In this document: in pieces, positions 1 to 6,746 of the stretch | Position numbering within the stretch: the first letter of the stretch is position 1 | Layout of the letters: each line of letters starts with the position of its first letter | Origin: Treponema sp. | GTDB lineage: Bacteria; Spirochaetota; Spirochaetia; Treponematales; Treponemataceae | DNA length: 8,018 nt | NCBI GenBank assembly: GCA_017421145.1 | Contig: JAFOTA010000167.1 | Location: 1-8,018, forward strand | Direction of reading: 5' to 3' | The notes under the pieces: model-generated | Told to the model about the DNA's origin: nothing | The model's input: only the letters and a program-made list of their open reading frames with translations | Database searches by the model: none | Position numbers and translations under genes: made by a program

Positions 1-88
1 ATTTTTCAGCTGCAGAAAACACACCGGCAAGGCTGGAATTGATTACAGCGGTAGGCCCGCCGGACTGTCCGACAATCAGATTACCCAT
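1..88 (-). CDS. 6-phosphofructokinase, probably diphosphate-dependent (N-terminal fragment, cut by window edge)
   Basis: Reading the minus strand from 88 gives 29 codons beginning MGNLIVGQSGGPTAVINSSL. The first beta strand, followed by the glycine-rich SGGPTAVIN turn, is the phosphoryl-donor loop at the N-terminus of phosphofructokinases. The GGPT form, rather than GGDAPGMN of ATP-dependent PfkA, is typical of the diphosphate-using clade, so fructose 6-phosphate phosphorylation with PPi is likely but not proven from 29 residues. There are two adjacent ATGs, at 91 and 88. The AGGAG at 100-96 lies 4 bases from the first and 7 from the second, so 88 is preferred. The gene runs off the left edge and is divergent from trkA. 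Confidence 0.85.
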   Translation of the reverse strand, partial: MGNLIVGQSGGPTAVINSSLAGVFSAAEK

Positions 89-95
89 CATGGCT

Positions 96-100
96 CTCCT
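96..100 (-). promoter_or_regulatory. Ribosome binding site of the phosphofructokinase gene
   Basis: AGGAG on the minus strand. Its 7-base spacing to the ATG at 88, against 4 to the ATG at 91, decides the start. Confidence 0.7.
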
Positions 101-125
101 GAAAAAAAATTTTACACTTTATTCC

Positions 126-154
126 ATTGTAATTGAATTTTCCATAATCAGCAA
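126..154 (-). promoter_or_regulatory. Predicted sigma70-type promoter for the phosphofructokinase gene
   Basis: On the minus strand there is TTGCTG (154-149), a 17-base spacer, then TACAAT (131-126). Transcription would start near 119, giving a 5' leader of about 30 bases that includes an A/T-rich run and the AGGAG. Found by eye only. Confidence 0.5.
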
Positions 155-197
155 GCATATATACAGGGCTTCGGCATGAGAACTATAGACAAACATC

Positions 198-226
198 TTC
201 AATTATGTTGATTTTTGTGGTATACT
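198..226 (+). promoter_or_regulatory. Predicted extended -10 promoter of trkAH, placed for leaderless transcription
   Basis: TATACT at 221-226 is preceded by TGG (218-220), giving the extended -10 pattern TGnTATAAT. A weak -35, TTCAAT (198-203), lies exactly 17 bases upstream. With the last base of the -10 at position -7, +1 falls on 233, the A of the trkA ATG. The only purine-rich stretch, GGAAGA at 227-232, touches the start codon and is too close to act as a ribosome binding site. Confidence 0.55.
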
Positions 227-232
227 GGAAGA

Positions 233-1690
233 ATGAAGATAGTAATTGTAGGTGCCGGATTTACCGGTACTCAGCTTGCAAAACGGCTGCTGAACGATGC
301 GGCGAACAACGTCATTCTGATCGACAACAACAGCGAGAACGTCAACAGCCTCAGGGACACTCTGGACTGCACCATCACCTATGCCGACGGAAATGACCTG
401 CAGACTCTCGAAGAAGCAGGAATCTCCACTGCCGACGCACTCGTTGCCGTTACGGAAGATGATGAAGTGAACATGATAACCTGCTCCCTCGTTGATTCAA
501 TATATCCTGACGTGCTCAAGATAGCGCGCGTAAGAAATTATGCATACTATATGAACACAAACAAAACGATCGCCCATCATGCGGAAACATTCAAGAAAAA
601 CCACAGGCCGCTCTATGGAATCGACTATATGATAAATCCCGACGTTGAGGCTGCGGAAGCCATAGTCAATGCGGTGGAGCACGGTGTTTCCGACGTAATG
701 CCTCTTGGTGACGGTTCATACGAGCTTACGACGATAAAAATAAATCCCGGAAGCAAAATCGAAGGATGCGCGCTCAAAGACATGCGGAAGCTTACTGACA
801 AACCGGTCATCGTGACTTTCGTTGAAAAAAAAGATTCGTCATCCCTTCCTGCAGGAGACACGATCCTTTATGCAGGAGATTCTATCGGAGTGCTGACACA
901 CCGCGACAATCTTGATGAAATCAGAAAAATGTGCGGGGAAGAAGAAAGCAAAATCAAAAAGACGATACTCGTCGGAATCGGAAGGATAGGAACCATCGTT
1001 GCTGAAATGCTTTTGGGAAACAACGCGACCCAGAAAAAAATACCTATGCTTGCAAAAATCCTCGGAAAAAAGAAAAAGACGAAAAAAACTTTCCAGCGTT
1101 TTCTGATCGTTGACAGCGACAAGGAACATTGCGATGCGGCGGTAAACAGATTCCCGGACGCAGATATTTTTCAGGAAGACATAACCGATGAGAATTTCAT
1201 ATATGAAGAGGAGCTTGACAAATTCGACCTCTGCATATGCGCCACGCACAATCACGAGCTGAACCTTGTGGTTTCTTCATATTTTGAAGCTCTCGGAGTA
1301 AAGAACACGGTCGCGCTTATCACAAACTCGGCATTTTCACCGATTGCGGAAAAGATGGGCGTTGACGTTGCGGTCCCGATCAGGGACACGGTGGTTGACA
1401 GCATAATGAGCCATCTGCGCGGAGAAAACGTAAAGGAAGTCCACACCGTCTCCACGGGCGAATTTGAAATAATCGAATGTGACGTTCCGCAGAAAAGCAA
1501 GGTTCTCGGAAAGACGCTCAAGGAGATTGCAAAGCCGGGAAAATTCCTCATGCTGCTGATTCAAAAGCCTGGCACTACAGGATTCGAGCTTGTGAACGGA
1601 AACACTACGCTGAACGTGGGCGACCATGTGATCCTTATACAGGAATCCGGAAGCAAAGAAACATTGGAGCTTATAAGTGGAAAAGAATAA
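233..1690 (+). CDS. trkA: Trk potassium-uptake regulatory subunit TrkA (two RCK/KTN domains)
   Basis: A 485-residue peripheral cytoplasmic protein that binds NAD(H) or ATP and gates the TrkH potassium channel at the inner membrane. It has the duplicated TrkA plan. The first Rossmann domain (about 1-135) has VGAGFTG (6-12) and the ribose-binding acidic residue D31 after the second strand. The first TrkA_C domain spans about 160-230. The second Rossmann domain (about 243-385) has VGIGRIG (247-253) and D294. The second TrkA_C domain spans about 405-480. E. coli TrkA has 458 residues; most of the extra length is a lysine-rich insert at about 263-288 between the first helix and second strand of the second Rossmann fold. 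The ATG at 233 is chosen because MKIVIVGAGF starts directly on the first beta strand; a TTG six codons upstream lies within the promoter. It overlaps trkH by 14 bases. Confidence 0.95.
   Translation: MKIVIVGAGFTGTQLAKRLLNDAANNVILIDNNSENVNSLRDTLDCTITYADGNDLQTLEEAGISTADALVAVTEDDEVNMITCSLVDSIYPDVLKIARVRNYAYYMNTNKTIAHHAETFKKNHRPLYGIDYMINPDVEAAEAIVNAVEHGVSDVMPLGDGSYELTTIKINPGSKIEGCALKDMRKLTDKPVIVTFVEKKDSSSLPAGDTILYAGDSIGVLTHRDNLDEIRKMCGEEESKIKKTILVGIGRIGTIVAEMLLGNNATQKKIPMLAKILGKKKKTKKTFQRFLIVDSDKEHCDAAVNRFPDADIFQEDITDENFIYEEELDKFDLCICATHNHELNLVVSSYFEALGVKNTVALITNSAFSPIAEKMGVDVAVPIRDTVVDSIMSHLRGENVKEVHTVSTGEFEIIECDVPQKSKVLGKTLKEIAKPGKFLMLLIQKPGTTGFELVNGNTTLNVGDHVILIQESGSKETLELISGKE
1664..1669 (+). 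promoter_or_regulatory. Ribosome binding site of trkH inside trkA
   Basis: TTGGAG lies 7 bases before GTG 1677 and supports that non-ATG start over ATG 1701. Confidence 0.6.
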
Positions 1691-3149
1691 AAAAGCCGGA
1701 ATGGTATTCACAGTTGCACGCATCGTTTTTCTGATTGTCGCTATAGTCGGACTTACATTCTCGCTTCCTGTAATCTGCGCGGTCGTCTACGGTGAAAAGC
1801 AGGTGCTTCCCTACTTTATCGTACCCATGGCAATAAGCCTTGCGGCAGGAGTGGTTTTCTATCTTGCAGGAAGGAAAAAGTCATACAGGCTCAGCACAAG
1901 GGCAAGTTTCGTAGTCGTTGCACTGGCATGGATTGCATCTGCATTGTTCGGCTCCATTCCTCTTTTTGCAAGCGGAGCGATACCGAATTTCAGCGACGCA
2001 TTTTTTGAAAGCATGTCAGGATTCACCACGACCGGAGCGACCATCCTTAGTGAAATAGAAAACATTCCGTTTGCATACTCAATCAACATGTGGAGGTGCA
2101 TGACACACTGGCTCGGAGGAATGGGAATAGTAGCATTGTCAGTGGCGCTTCTTCCGCTTCTAGGGGTCGGAGGATTCCAGCTGATCCGCGCTGAAACGAC
2201 GGGGCCGGAAAAAGGAAAGCTCACTTCAAAAATCACTACGACGGCAAAAATTCTCTGGTTCATGTATCTCGGTCTCACGGTTCTTGAAACCATACTTCTG
2301 AAAATTGCGGGAATGAACCTTTATGAAGCAGTCTGCCATGCTCTTTCAACGCTCGGCACAGGAGGATTCTCGACAAGGAACGCAAGCATCGGAGGATTCG
2401 ACTCACCTGCAATCCACTGGATAATAACGGTCTTCATGTTCCTTGCAGGAATCAACTTTTCGCTCTACTACTGCCTGTTCAGGGGAGATTTCAAAAGCCT
2501 TAAAGACAATTCAGAGCTTAAGGCATACCTTGCGATAGTGTTCACGTCAAGCATACTGATTGCGCTGTTCGAAATGAAACGCTACGGCGGATTCTTCGAT
2601 TCACTCCGGTATTCTTCGTTCCAGTCGCTTTCGGTAATAAGCACCGCAGGATTTGCCACTGATGATTTTACCACATGGTCATCGGCAAGCCAGGCGATAA
2701 TTTTCGTGCTGTTTTTCATCGGAGGCTGCGCAGGGTCAACGGGAGGAGGCGTAAAGGTAATCCGCTGGGTAATCCTTTCTAAGCTCGCACACAACGAAAT
2801 ACTCAAGCTCCTGCATCCGCGCGGTGTGTTCGCACTAAGAATCAACAAGCAGCCGCACAGAAGCGACATAGGCGTTACGGTAACCGCATTTTTCTTCATT
2901 TATCTTGTTCTGGTTTCCATAACGACTTTTGCAGTATGTCTTTTCGGAATAGATCTTGCCACGTCATTCACGGGTACGCTGAGCATGCTGGGAAACATAG
3001 GCCCGGGTTTTGCATTGCTCGGCCCTTCATGCAACTACGGATGGCTTCCTGACGGAGTAAAATGGATATACTGCTTTGCAATGCTTGCAGGCCGCCTTGA
3101 ATTCTTTACGATAGTGATGTTCTTCTCACCATCTTTCTGGAAAAAATAA
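1677..3149 (+). CDS. trkH: Trk potassium-uptake channel subunit TrkH
   Basis: A 490-residue inner-membrane potassium channel of the TrkH/KtrB superfamily (E. coli TrkH is 483). It is made of four membrane-pore-membrane repeats. All four filter loops are visible: SGFTTTGAT (114-122), STLGTGGF (224-231), STAGF (322-326) and LGNIGPGF (438-445). The glycine-rich GGCAGSTGGG (349-358) is the intramembrane gate loop of the third repeat. The start is taken as GTG 1677: TTGGAG at 1664-1669 lies 7 bases upstream, inside the end of trkA, whereas the first ATG (1701) has no ribosome binding site and would drop a charged N-terminal tail. The 14-base overlap with trkA predicts translational coupling and near-equal subunit synthesis. 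No residue loss is apparent in the pore. Confidence 0.95.
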   Translation: MEKNKKAGMVFTVARIVFLIVAIVGLTFSLPVICAVVYGEKQVLPYFIVPMAISLAAGVVFYLAGRKKSYRLSTRASFVVVALAWIASALFGSIPLFASGAIPNFSDAFFESMSGFTTTGATILSEIENIPFAYSINMWRCMTHWLGGMGIVALSVALLPLLGVGGFQLIRAETTGPEKGKLTSKITTTAKILWFMYLGLTVLETILLKIAGMNLYEAVCHALSTLGTGGFSTRNASIGGFDSPAIHWIITVFMFLAGINFSLYYCLFRGDFKSLKDNSELKAYLAIVFTSSILIALFEMKRYGGFFDSLRYSSFQSLSVISTAGFATDDFTTWSSASQAIIFVLFFIGGCAGSTGGGVKVIRWVILSKLAHNEILKLLHPRGVFALRINKQPHRSDIGVTVTAFFFIYLVLVSITTFAVCLFGIDLATSFTGTLSMLGNIGPGFALLGPSCNYGWLPDGVKWIYCFAMLAGRLEFFTIVMFFSPSFWKK

Positions 3150-3150
3150 A

Positions 3151-3189
3151 ATGCCGGATGCCGGGTCAAAAAAGCATAAGCCCGGCATC
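3151..3189 (-). terminator. Hairpin between convergent trkH and U32 genes, terminator best for the minus strand
   Basis: GATGCCGGG (3157-3165) and CCCGGCATC (3181-3189) form a perfect 9-bp stem with a 15-base loop. ATGCCGG is tandemly repeated at 3151-3157 and 3158-3164. On the minus strand the arm at 3188-3182 can therefore also pair with 3157-3151, which is followed at once by TTTATTTTTT (3150-3141). That gives a conventional rho-independent terminator for the U32 operon. On the plus strand, after trkH, no clear T-tract follows, so termination there is less certain. Confidence 0.5.
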
Positions 3190-3197
3190 TATCAATA

Positions 3198-3227
3198 CAA
3201 TCACTACAGGTTCAATCACTACAAGTC
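3198..3227. repeat. 15-bp tandem duplication
   Basis: CAATCACTACAGGTT (3198-3212) is followed immediately by CAATCACTACAAGTC (3213-3227). The first 11 bases are identical in the two copies. It lies just beyond the U32 stop codon in the convergent gap and has no evident function. Confidence 0.6.
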
Positions 3228-3229
3228 CA

Positions 3230-4660
3230 TCATCTCTTTCCGCCTGCACGTGGATTTTCTTCGACCCATGAGCGGAGGAGAGAGCCTTCCGGTATTTCAA
3301 TGTCAGTATATACCACGCACGGATGACCGTCACAGCACCAACGGTAGATTTCGCCGGTGTTCGGGTTCACAAGCACATAGCGGCTGCTTTCAAAGCTCAT
3401 CGAACAGATGTCAGGTGAGACAAGTTCAAGCCTGGAGTTTCCGTCTATCATGTTCATGGCCTTGAGGGGATACATTTTCCAGCCTTCTTTTTTTTCAACG
3501 CCGGGAAGATATTTGTCGGGAAGGTTTTTCACGCGCAAATCATAGGCTGCCTTTGCCTGAGGAACCATCTGCTCGTATTCCTTTTTCCTTGAATCTTCAA
3601 GCTCACGCCCTTTTTCAAGGATTTTTTCCATTTCGGAATCAGAAAGCCTTTCTCCAAGTTCCGCGCACAAATCCCAGTTGCTTTCGCTTGCCCCGGAAAC
3701 CGTTACGTCAGCATCGGCACGGCTGAAATAAAAACCTGTGGCATACGGTCTGTGGCTCACGTTGTAAAGCTCATCGACAAACGGCTTTGCTTCGTCACAA
3801 GTGATTTTTCCTTCAAGGGAATCGAGCGCCTTTTTATATGCACGGGTAATCATCGCGACATAATAGACGCTTTTCATGCGGCCTTCGATTTTCAGAGAAT
3901 CTACTCCGGCATCCTTAAGCTCTTTCAGGTGGTCGATCATGCAGAGGTCTTTTGATGAAAGTACTGCAGTAAAATTGTCTCCCTCATATACAGGGAAATA
4001 TTCACCCGGCCTTTTCTTTTCCTGAAGCACGAGATCCCCGCTCTGAGCCATGGTCATCACGTCATAGTCCCAGCGGCATGTGTGCGAGCAGAACCCTTCC
4101 TGTGCAGAACGTCCGTTCAGGTATGCGCTCATGAGACAGCGGCCGGCATACGCTATGCACATCGCACCGTGGACGAAGCATTCAATTTCCATGTCCGGTA
4201 CGGCATCCTTTATCTCAGCAATCTCTTTAAGCGACGCTTCCCTTCCCATGACAACTCGGCTGAATCCTATGGAACGGTACATTTTCACAGCCTCACGGTT
4301 CATGCAGCTGGCCTGGGTGGAAAGATGAAGGTCTGCATCCGGGAATTCCTTCTGGAGTATAGGAACTATGCCCAGATCCTGAACTATGAACGCATCGATC
4401 GGATATTCCCTGAAATACGGTATGTCGGCAATCAGCCTGTCTATTTCGGAGTTATGGAAGCTGATGTTGAGGGCACAATGAAGCCTGCGCCCCGGATACA
4501 TTTCTTTCAGCGCACGGACTTTTTTGAATTCGTCAGCATAAAAATTGTCTGCCTTTACCCTGAGCGAAAAATTCTTAAGTCCTATGTATGCAGCGTCAGC
4601 ACCATATGCATAGCAGTAGCGGAGCTTGTCAACGTTACCGGCCGGTGAAAGAAGTTCCAT
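3230..4660 (-). CDS. U32 family protein, probable tRNA uridine 5-hydroxylase (TrhP/YegQ-like)
   Basis: A 476-residue protein of the family historically called peptidase U32, whose studied members are iron-sulfur hydroxylating enzymes: TrhP/YegQ (tRNA ho5U), RlhA (23S rRNA) and UbiU/UbiV. Length is close to YegQ (453) and shorter than RlhA (653). The N-terminal barrel starts MELLSPAGN, and the signature region reads FVHGAMC (162-168), GRC (173-175), FCSHTC (190-195) and SSKDLC (235-240). By comparison with UbiU, C168, C175, C191 and C240 are the likely [4Fe-4S] ligands. AGVDSLKIEGRMK (251-263) is a further family block, and a small C-terminal domain follows from about 385. It starts 2 bases after the hydrolase stop, with AGGAG inside the end of that gene, so the two are co-transcribed and probably translationally coupled. 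The tRNA role is inferred from family and length, and protease activity is not supported. RlhA-type rRNA modification is the alternative. Confidence 0.85.
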   Translation of the reverse strand: MELLSPAGNVDKLRYCYAYGADAAYIGLKNFSLRVKADNFYADEFKKVRALKEMYPGRRLHCALNISFHNSEIDRLIADIPYFREYPIDAFIVQDLGIVPILQKEFPDADLHLSTQASCMNREAVKMYRSIGFSRVVMGREASLKEIAEIKDAVPDMEIECFVHGAMCIAYAGRCLMSAYLNGRSAQEGFCSHTCRWDYDVMTMAQSGDLVLQEKKRPGEYFPVYEGDNFTAVLSSKDLCMIDHLKELKDAGVDSLKIEGRMKSVYYVAMITRAYKKALDSLEGKITCDEAKPFVDELYNVSHRPYATGFYFSRADADVTVSGASESNWDLCAELGERLSDSEMEKILEKGRELEDSRKKEYEQMVPQAKAAYDLRVKNLPDKYLPGVEKKEGWKMYPLKAMNMIDGNSRLELVSPDICSMSFESSRYVLVNPNTGEIYRWCCDGHPCVVYTDIEIPEGSLLRSWVEENPRAGGKR

Positions 4661-4662
4661 TT

Positions 4663-5685
4663 TTACTCCTGTCCGTCAATCTGGAAGATATTGTTCTTGC
4701 GGCTGATCTTTATTCTTTCTTCGATTTCTTCTTCCGTATCGCCTTCACGCTCCCTGATGAACTCACCGACTTTGTTGACCGCAAGATGAGAATCAGGAAG
4801 ATATTCGTCCGCCATCTGGAACATGTACATCATGCCCGGCCACAAATCAAGCACGCAAGCGACACCCACGGCGGAAAGCTTTTCCTTTAGGTCACGCGCC
4901 TGCCTTACGAGTATTTCGTCCTCACCCATCTGGACATAGACCTGCGGGAATTCCTCAAAATCTTCCGTAGGTGCCTGTAACGGTGAAACGAGCGGATTCG
5001 ATATGTTGGCCGCATAAGTGTATTTGTCGACCGCAAAGTGGATCGAGTCCCCGCTCATGATTCCGTCATTGCATTTTCTTCCGCCTGCAACCACCGGATT
5101 GTCACGGCTCATGTCAAGCCACGGAGAAAAAAGGATCAGATCCTGTATGTTCGAGCGGTATTTTTTGTTGATTTTGAAAATAAGAGCCATGGCAAGGCTT
5201 GCACCGCTTCCGTCTGCAGAAATGATTATGTGTCCCCTGGCGTTCGCGTCATTCAGCCCGGATGCAGAAATCTCAAGCCTGCGCGCCACATTTTCCTCTT
5301 CATAAACAGAGCGGAACACGTTCACCAGATCATCGATGGCTGCCGGGAACGGATATGTAGGAGGAAGCCTGAATTCAGGGACTATCACGCGGCATGACGA
5401 TGCATGTGCAAGGGATGCGCAGAAATTCCTGTAGGCGGCACGTGAACCACCGACAAAAGAACCGCCGTGTATATAGATGATTACACGTCTTGAAGAATAG
5501 ACCAGAGGTGAGATCACGTCGCAGGTTATACCGCCGTAATCACGCTCGGCACACTCAACATTGTTCGGTAAAAAAACGGTTGAAAATTCCCTGTCAAAAT
5601 TAGAGCGAAATTCCTCCGGTTCAAGTTTGGGCGTAAAAACCATTCCCCTGATTTTTTTTACAGCTGATTTTTTATCTGCCTTCAT
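4663..5685 (-). CDS. Alpha/beta-hydrolase-fold protein of the HSL/acetyl-esterase type, probably catalytically inactive
   Basis: A 340-residue cytoplasmic protein without a signal peptide. The fold is clear: the HGG oxyanion motif reads YIHGGSF (71-77), PEFRLPPTYPFPAAIDD (103-119) matches the family's YRLAPE..FPAA.DD block, FSPWLD (186-191) follows, and GEDEIL (254-259) holds the expected catalytic aspartate, D256. Two of three catalytic residues are missing. The elbow normally GDSAGG reads ADGSGA (157-162), with glycine at the nucleophile position (G159). The C-terminal GMxH motif reads GMMYMF (284-289), with Y287 replacing histidine. S160 is one residue off and is not in a GxSxG context. 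A charged tail (about 311-340) extends beyond the fold. The ATG at 5685 has GAGGGG 9 bases upstream. First gene of a two-gene operon with the U32 protein, so a binding or scaffold role is possible, but the function is unknown. Confidence 0.85.
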   Translation of the reverse strand: MKADKKSAVKKIRGMVFTPKLEPEEFRSNFDREFSTVFLPNNVECAERDYGGITCDVISPLVYSSRRVIIYIHGGSFVGGSRAAYRNFCASLAHASSCRVIVPEFRLPPTYPFPAAIDDLVNVFRSVYEEENVARRLEISASGLNDANARGHIIISADGSGASLAMALIFKINKKYRSNIQDLILFSPWLDMSRDNPVVAGGRKCNDGIMSGDSIHFAVDKYTYAANISNPLVSPLQAPTEDFEEFPQVYVQMGEDEILVRQARDLKEKLSAVGVACVLDLWPGMMYMFQMADEYLPDSHLAVNKVGEFIREREGDTEEEIEERIKISRKNNIFQIDGQE

Positions 5686-5725
5686 AAAAACATTCCCCTC
5701 TAAAACAAAATGGACATCGGATTTT

Positions 5726-5734
5726 ATAATAGCA
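5726..5734 (-). promoter_or_regulatory. Predicted extended -10 promoter of the hydrolase-U32 operon
   Basis: The minus strand reads TGCTATTAT (5734-5726), an extended -10 without a good -35 (TAGCAT at 5754-5749). Transcription would start near 5719, giving a leader of about 34 bases that carries GAGGGG at 5700-5695. Confidence 0.45.
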
Positions 5735-5749
5735 AATAAGTTGATTTTA

Positions 5750-5758
5750 TGCTATAAT
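5750..5758 (+). promoter_or_regulatory. Predicted extended -10 promoter of metA
   Basis: TGC followed by consensus TATAAT (5753-5758). The -35 position 17 bases upstream (5730-5735, TAGCAA) is poor and lies over the opposing hydrolase -10. Transcription would start near 5765, leaving a 24-base leader. That is too short for a SAM riboswitch or T-box, so no RNA-based methionine control is visible here. Confidence 0.6.
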
Positions 5759-5788
5759 CATTTTGTTTTGTTCACAGGGGGTGGGCGG

Positions 5789-6736
5789 ATGCCTATAAAG
5801 ATAGATGAAAATCTCCCGGCAAGGTCAGTGCTTGAAAGGGAAAACATATTCGTCATGACGGAGGAACGTGCATCAAAGCAGGAAATAAGGCCTCTTGACA
5901 TAGCCATAATCAACCTCATGCCGACAAAAATCGCGACCGAAACCCAGCTTCTAAGGCTTTTGGGAAACACGCCGCTTCAGATAAACATACACCTCGTAGA
6001 AATGGAAGGACATGTCTCAAAAAACACGAGTTCCGACCATCTTGAGCGCTTTTACGTTTCTTCAAATGAAATTTTGAAAAACAAGTACGACGGAATGATA
6101 ATCACCGGTGCGCCAGTGGAGCAGATGCCTTTCGAACAGGTGGATTACTGGGACGAGCTGTGCAGGATCATGGATTATGCGAAGAACAACGTATATTCCA
6201 CGCTTTACATCTGCTGGGGGGCAATGGCAGGACTCTACCACTTCTACGGAATCCCCAAGTACTCGGTCTCAAAAAAATTCTCGGGCATATACAAAAGCAC
6301 TCTGGTCGACCCGTACGAGCCGCTTCTTAGAGGATTCGACGACTATTTTCCGGTCCCTACGTCACGCTACACATTGATAAAATCCGAGGACATACTCTGC
6401 GCCAAAAACCTCAAGCTACTTGCGATGAACGAAGAAACAGGTCTGACCATAGCAAAATCAACCGACAACCGTTCCATATTCATGACCGGGCACCTTGAAT
6501 ATGATGCCGAAACACTTGAAACCGAATACAAGCGCGACCTTGACAAGGGTCTGGACATACAGATGCCGAAAAACTATTTCCCGGACGACAATCCGAAAAA
6601 CAAACCGCCTTCAACATGGAGAAGCACCGCACATCTGTTCTACTCAAACTGGCTGAACTATTATGTCTATCAGGAAACGCCGTACAATCTTGATGATCTC
6701 GGCAAAATGGATTCCCTCGAATGCAGCGGAATTTAA
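5789..6736 (+). CDS. metA: Homoserine O-acetyltransferase (MetA family, acetyl-CoA-specific type)
   Basis: A 315-residue cytoplasmic enzyme that acylates L-homoserine, the committed step of methionine synthesis. The glutamine-amidotransferase-like fold carries the catalytic set at standard MetA numbering: C142 (ICWGA), H235 and E237 (TGHLEY), with substrate-binding K163, S192 and R249. Residue 111, which sets acyl-CoA choice in this family, is glutamate (TGAPVEQ, 106-112), whereas E. coli has glycine. Published work links E111 to acetyl-CoA, so O-acetylhomoserine is the predicted product despite the usual name homoserine O-succinyltransferase. The ATG at 5789 is chosen because MPIKIDENLPA is the family N-terminus and AGGGGG (5776-5781) lies 7 bases upstream. 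An in-frame extension back to 5561 crosses the promoter and antisense hydrolase sequence and is rejected. The lipoprotein gene follows after 10 bases. Confidence 0.96.
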   Translation: MPIKIDENLPARSVLERENIFVMTEERASKQEIRPLDIAIINLMPTKIATETQLLRLLGNTPLQINIHLVEMEGHVSKNTSSDHLERFYVSSNEILKNKYDGMIITGAPVEQMPFEQVDYWDELCRIMDYAKNNVYSTLYICWGAMAGLYHFYGIPKYSVSKKFSGIYKSTLVDPYEPLLRGFDDYFPVPTSRYTLIKSEDILCAKNLKLLAMNEETGLTIAKSTDNRSIFMTGHLEYDAETLETEYKRDLDKGLDIQMPKNYFPDDNPKNKPPSTWRSTAHLFYSNWLNYYVYQETPYNLDDLGKMDSLECSGI

Positions 6737-6740
6737 GGAG
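6734..6740 (+). promoter_or_regulatory. Ribosome binding site of the lipoprotein gene overlapping the metA stop
   Basis: TAAGGAG: the metA stop codon (6734-6736) is part of the AAGGAG, which sits 6 bases before ATG 6747. This implies co-transcription and probable coupling of the lipoprotein gene with metA. Confidence 0.75.
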
Positions 6741-6746
6741 TTTTTT

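Noticed and set aside
839..1255. 138-codon minus-strand open frame
   Set aside because: It is antisense to trkA, and its phenylalanine-rich translation is the expected shadow of lysine- and glutamate-rich codons.
4082..4648. 188-codon plus-strand open frame
   Set aside because: It lies wholly antisense to the U32 gene, whose cysteine signature and family blocks are clear. The product has no recognisable features.
3230..4660. U32 protein as a secreted collagenase-type protease
   Set aside because: There is no signal peptide, and the conserved cysteines fit the iron-sulfur hydroxylase role known for characterised members of the family.
5209..5220. Serine 160 of the hydrolase as an intact nucleophile
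   Set aside because: Aligned on ADGSGASLA against GDSAGGNLA, S160 falls on the residue after the nucleophile, and its surrounding residues do not form GxSxG. Loss of the histidine at 287 agrees with inactivity.
5561..5788. In-frame N-terminal extension of metA back to 5561
   Set aside because: It runs through the antisense start of the hydrolase gene and both promoters. MetA family proteins begin at MPIKI, and a good AGGGGG precedes ATG 5789.
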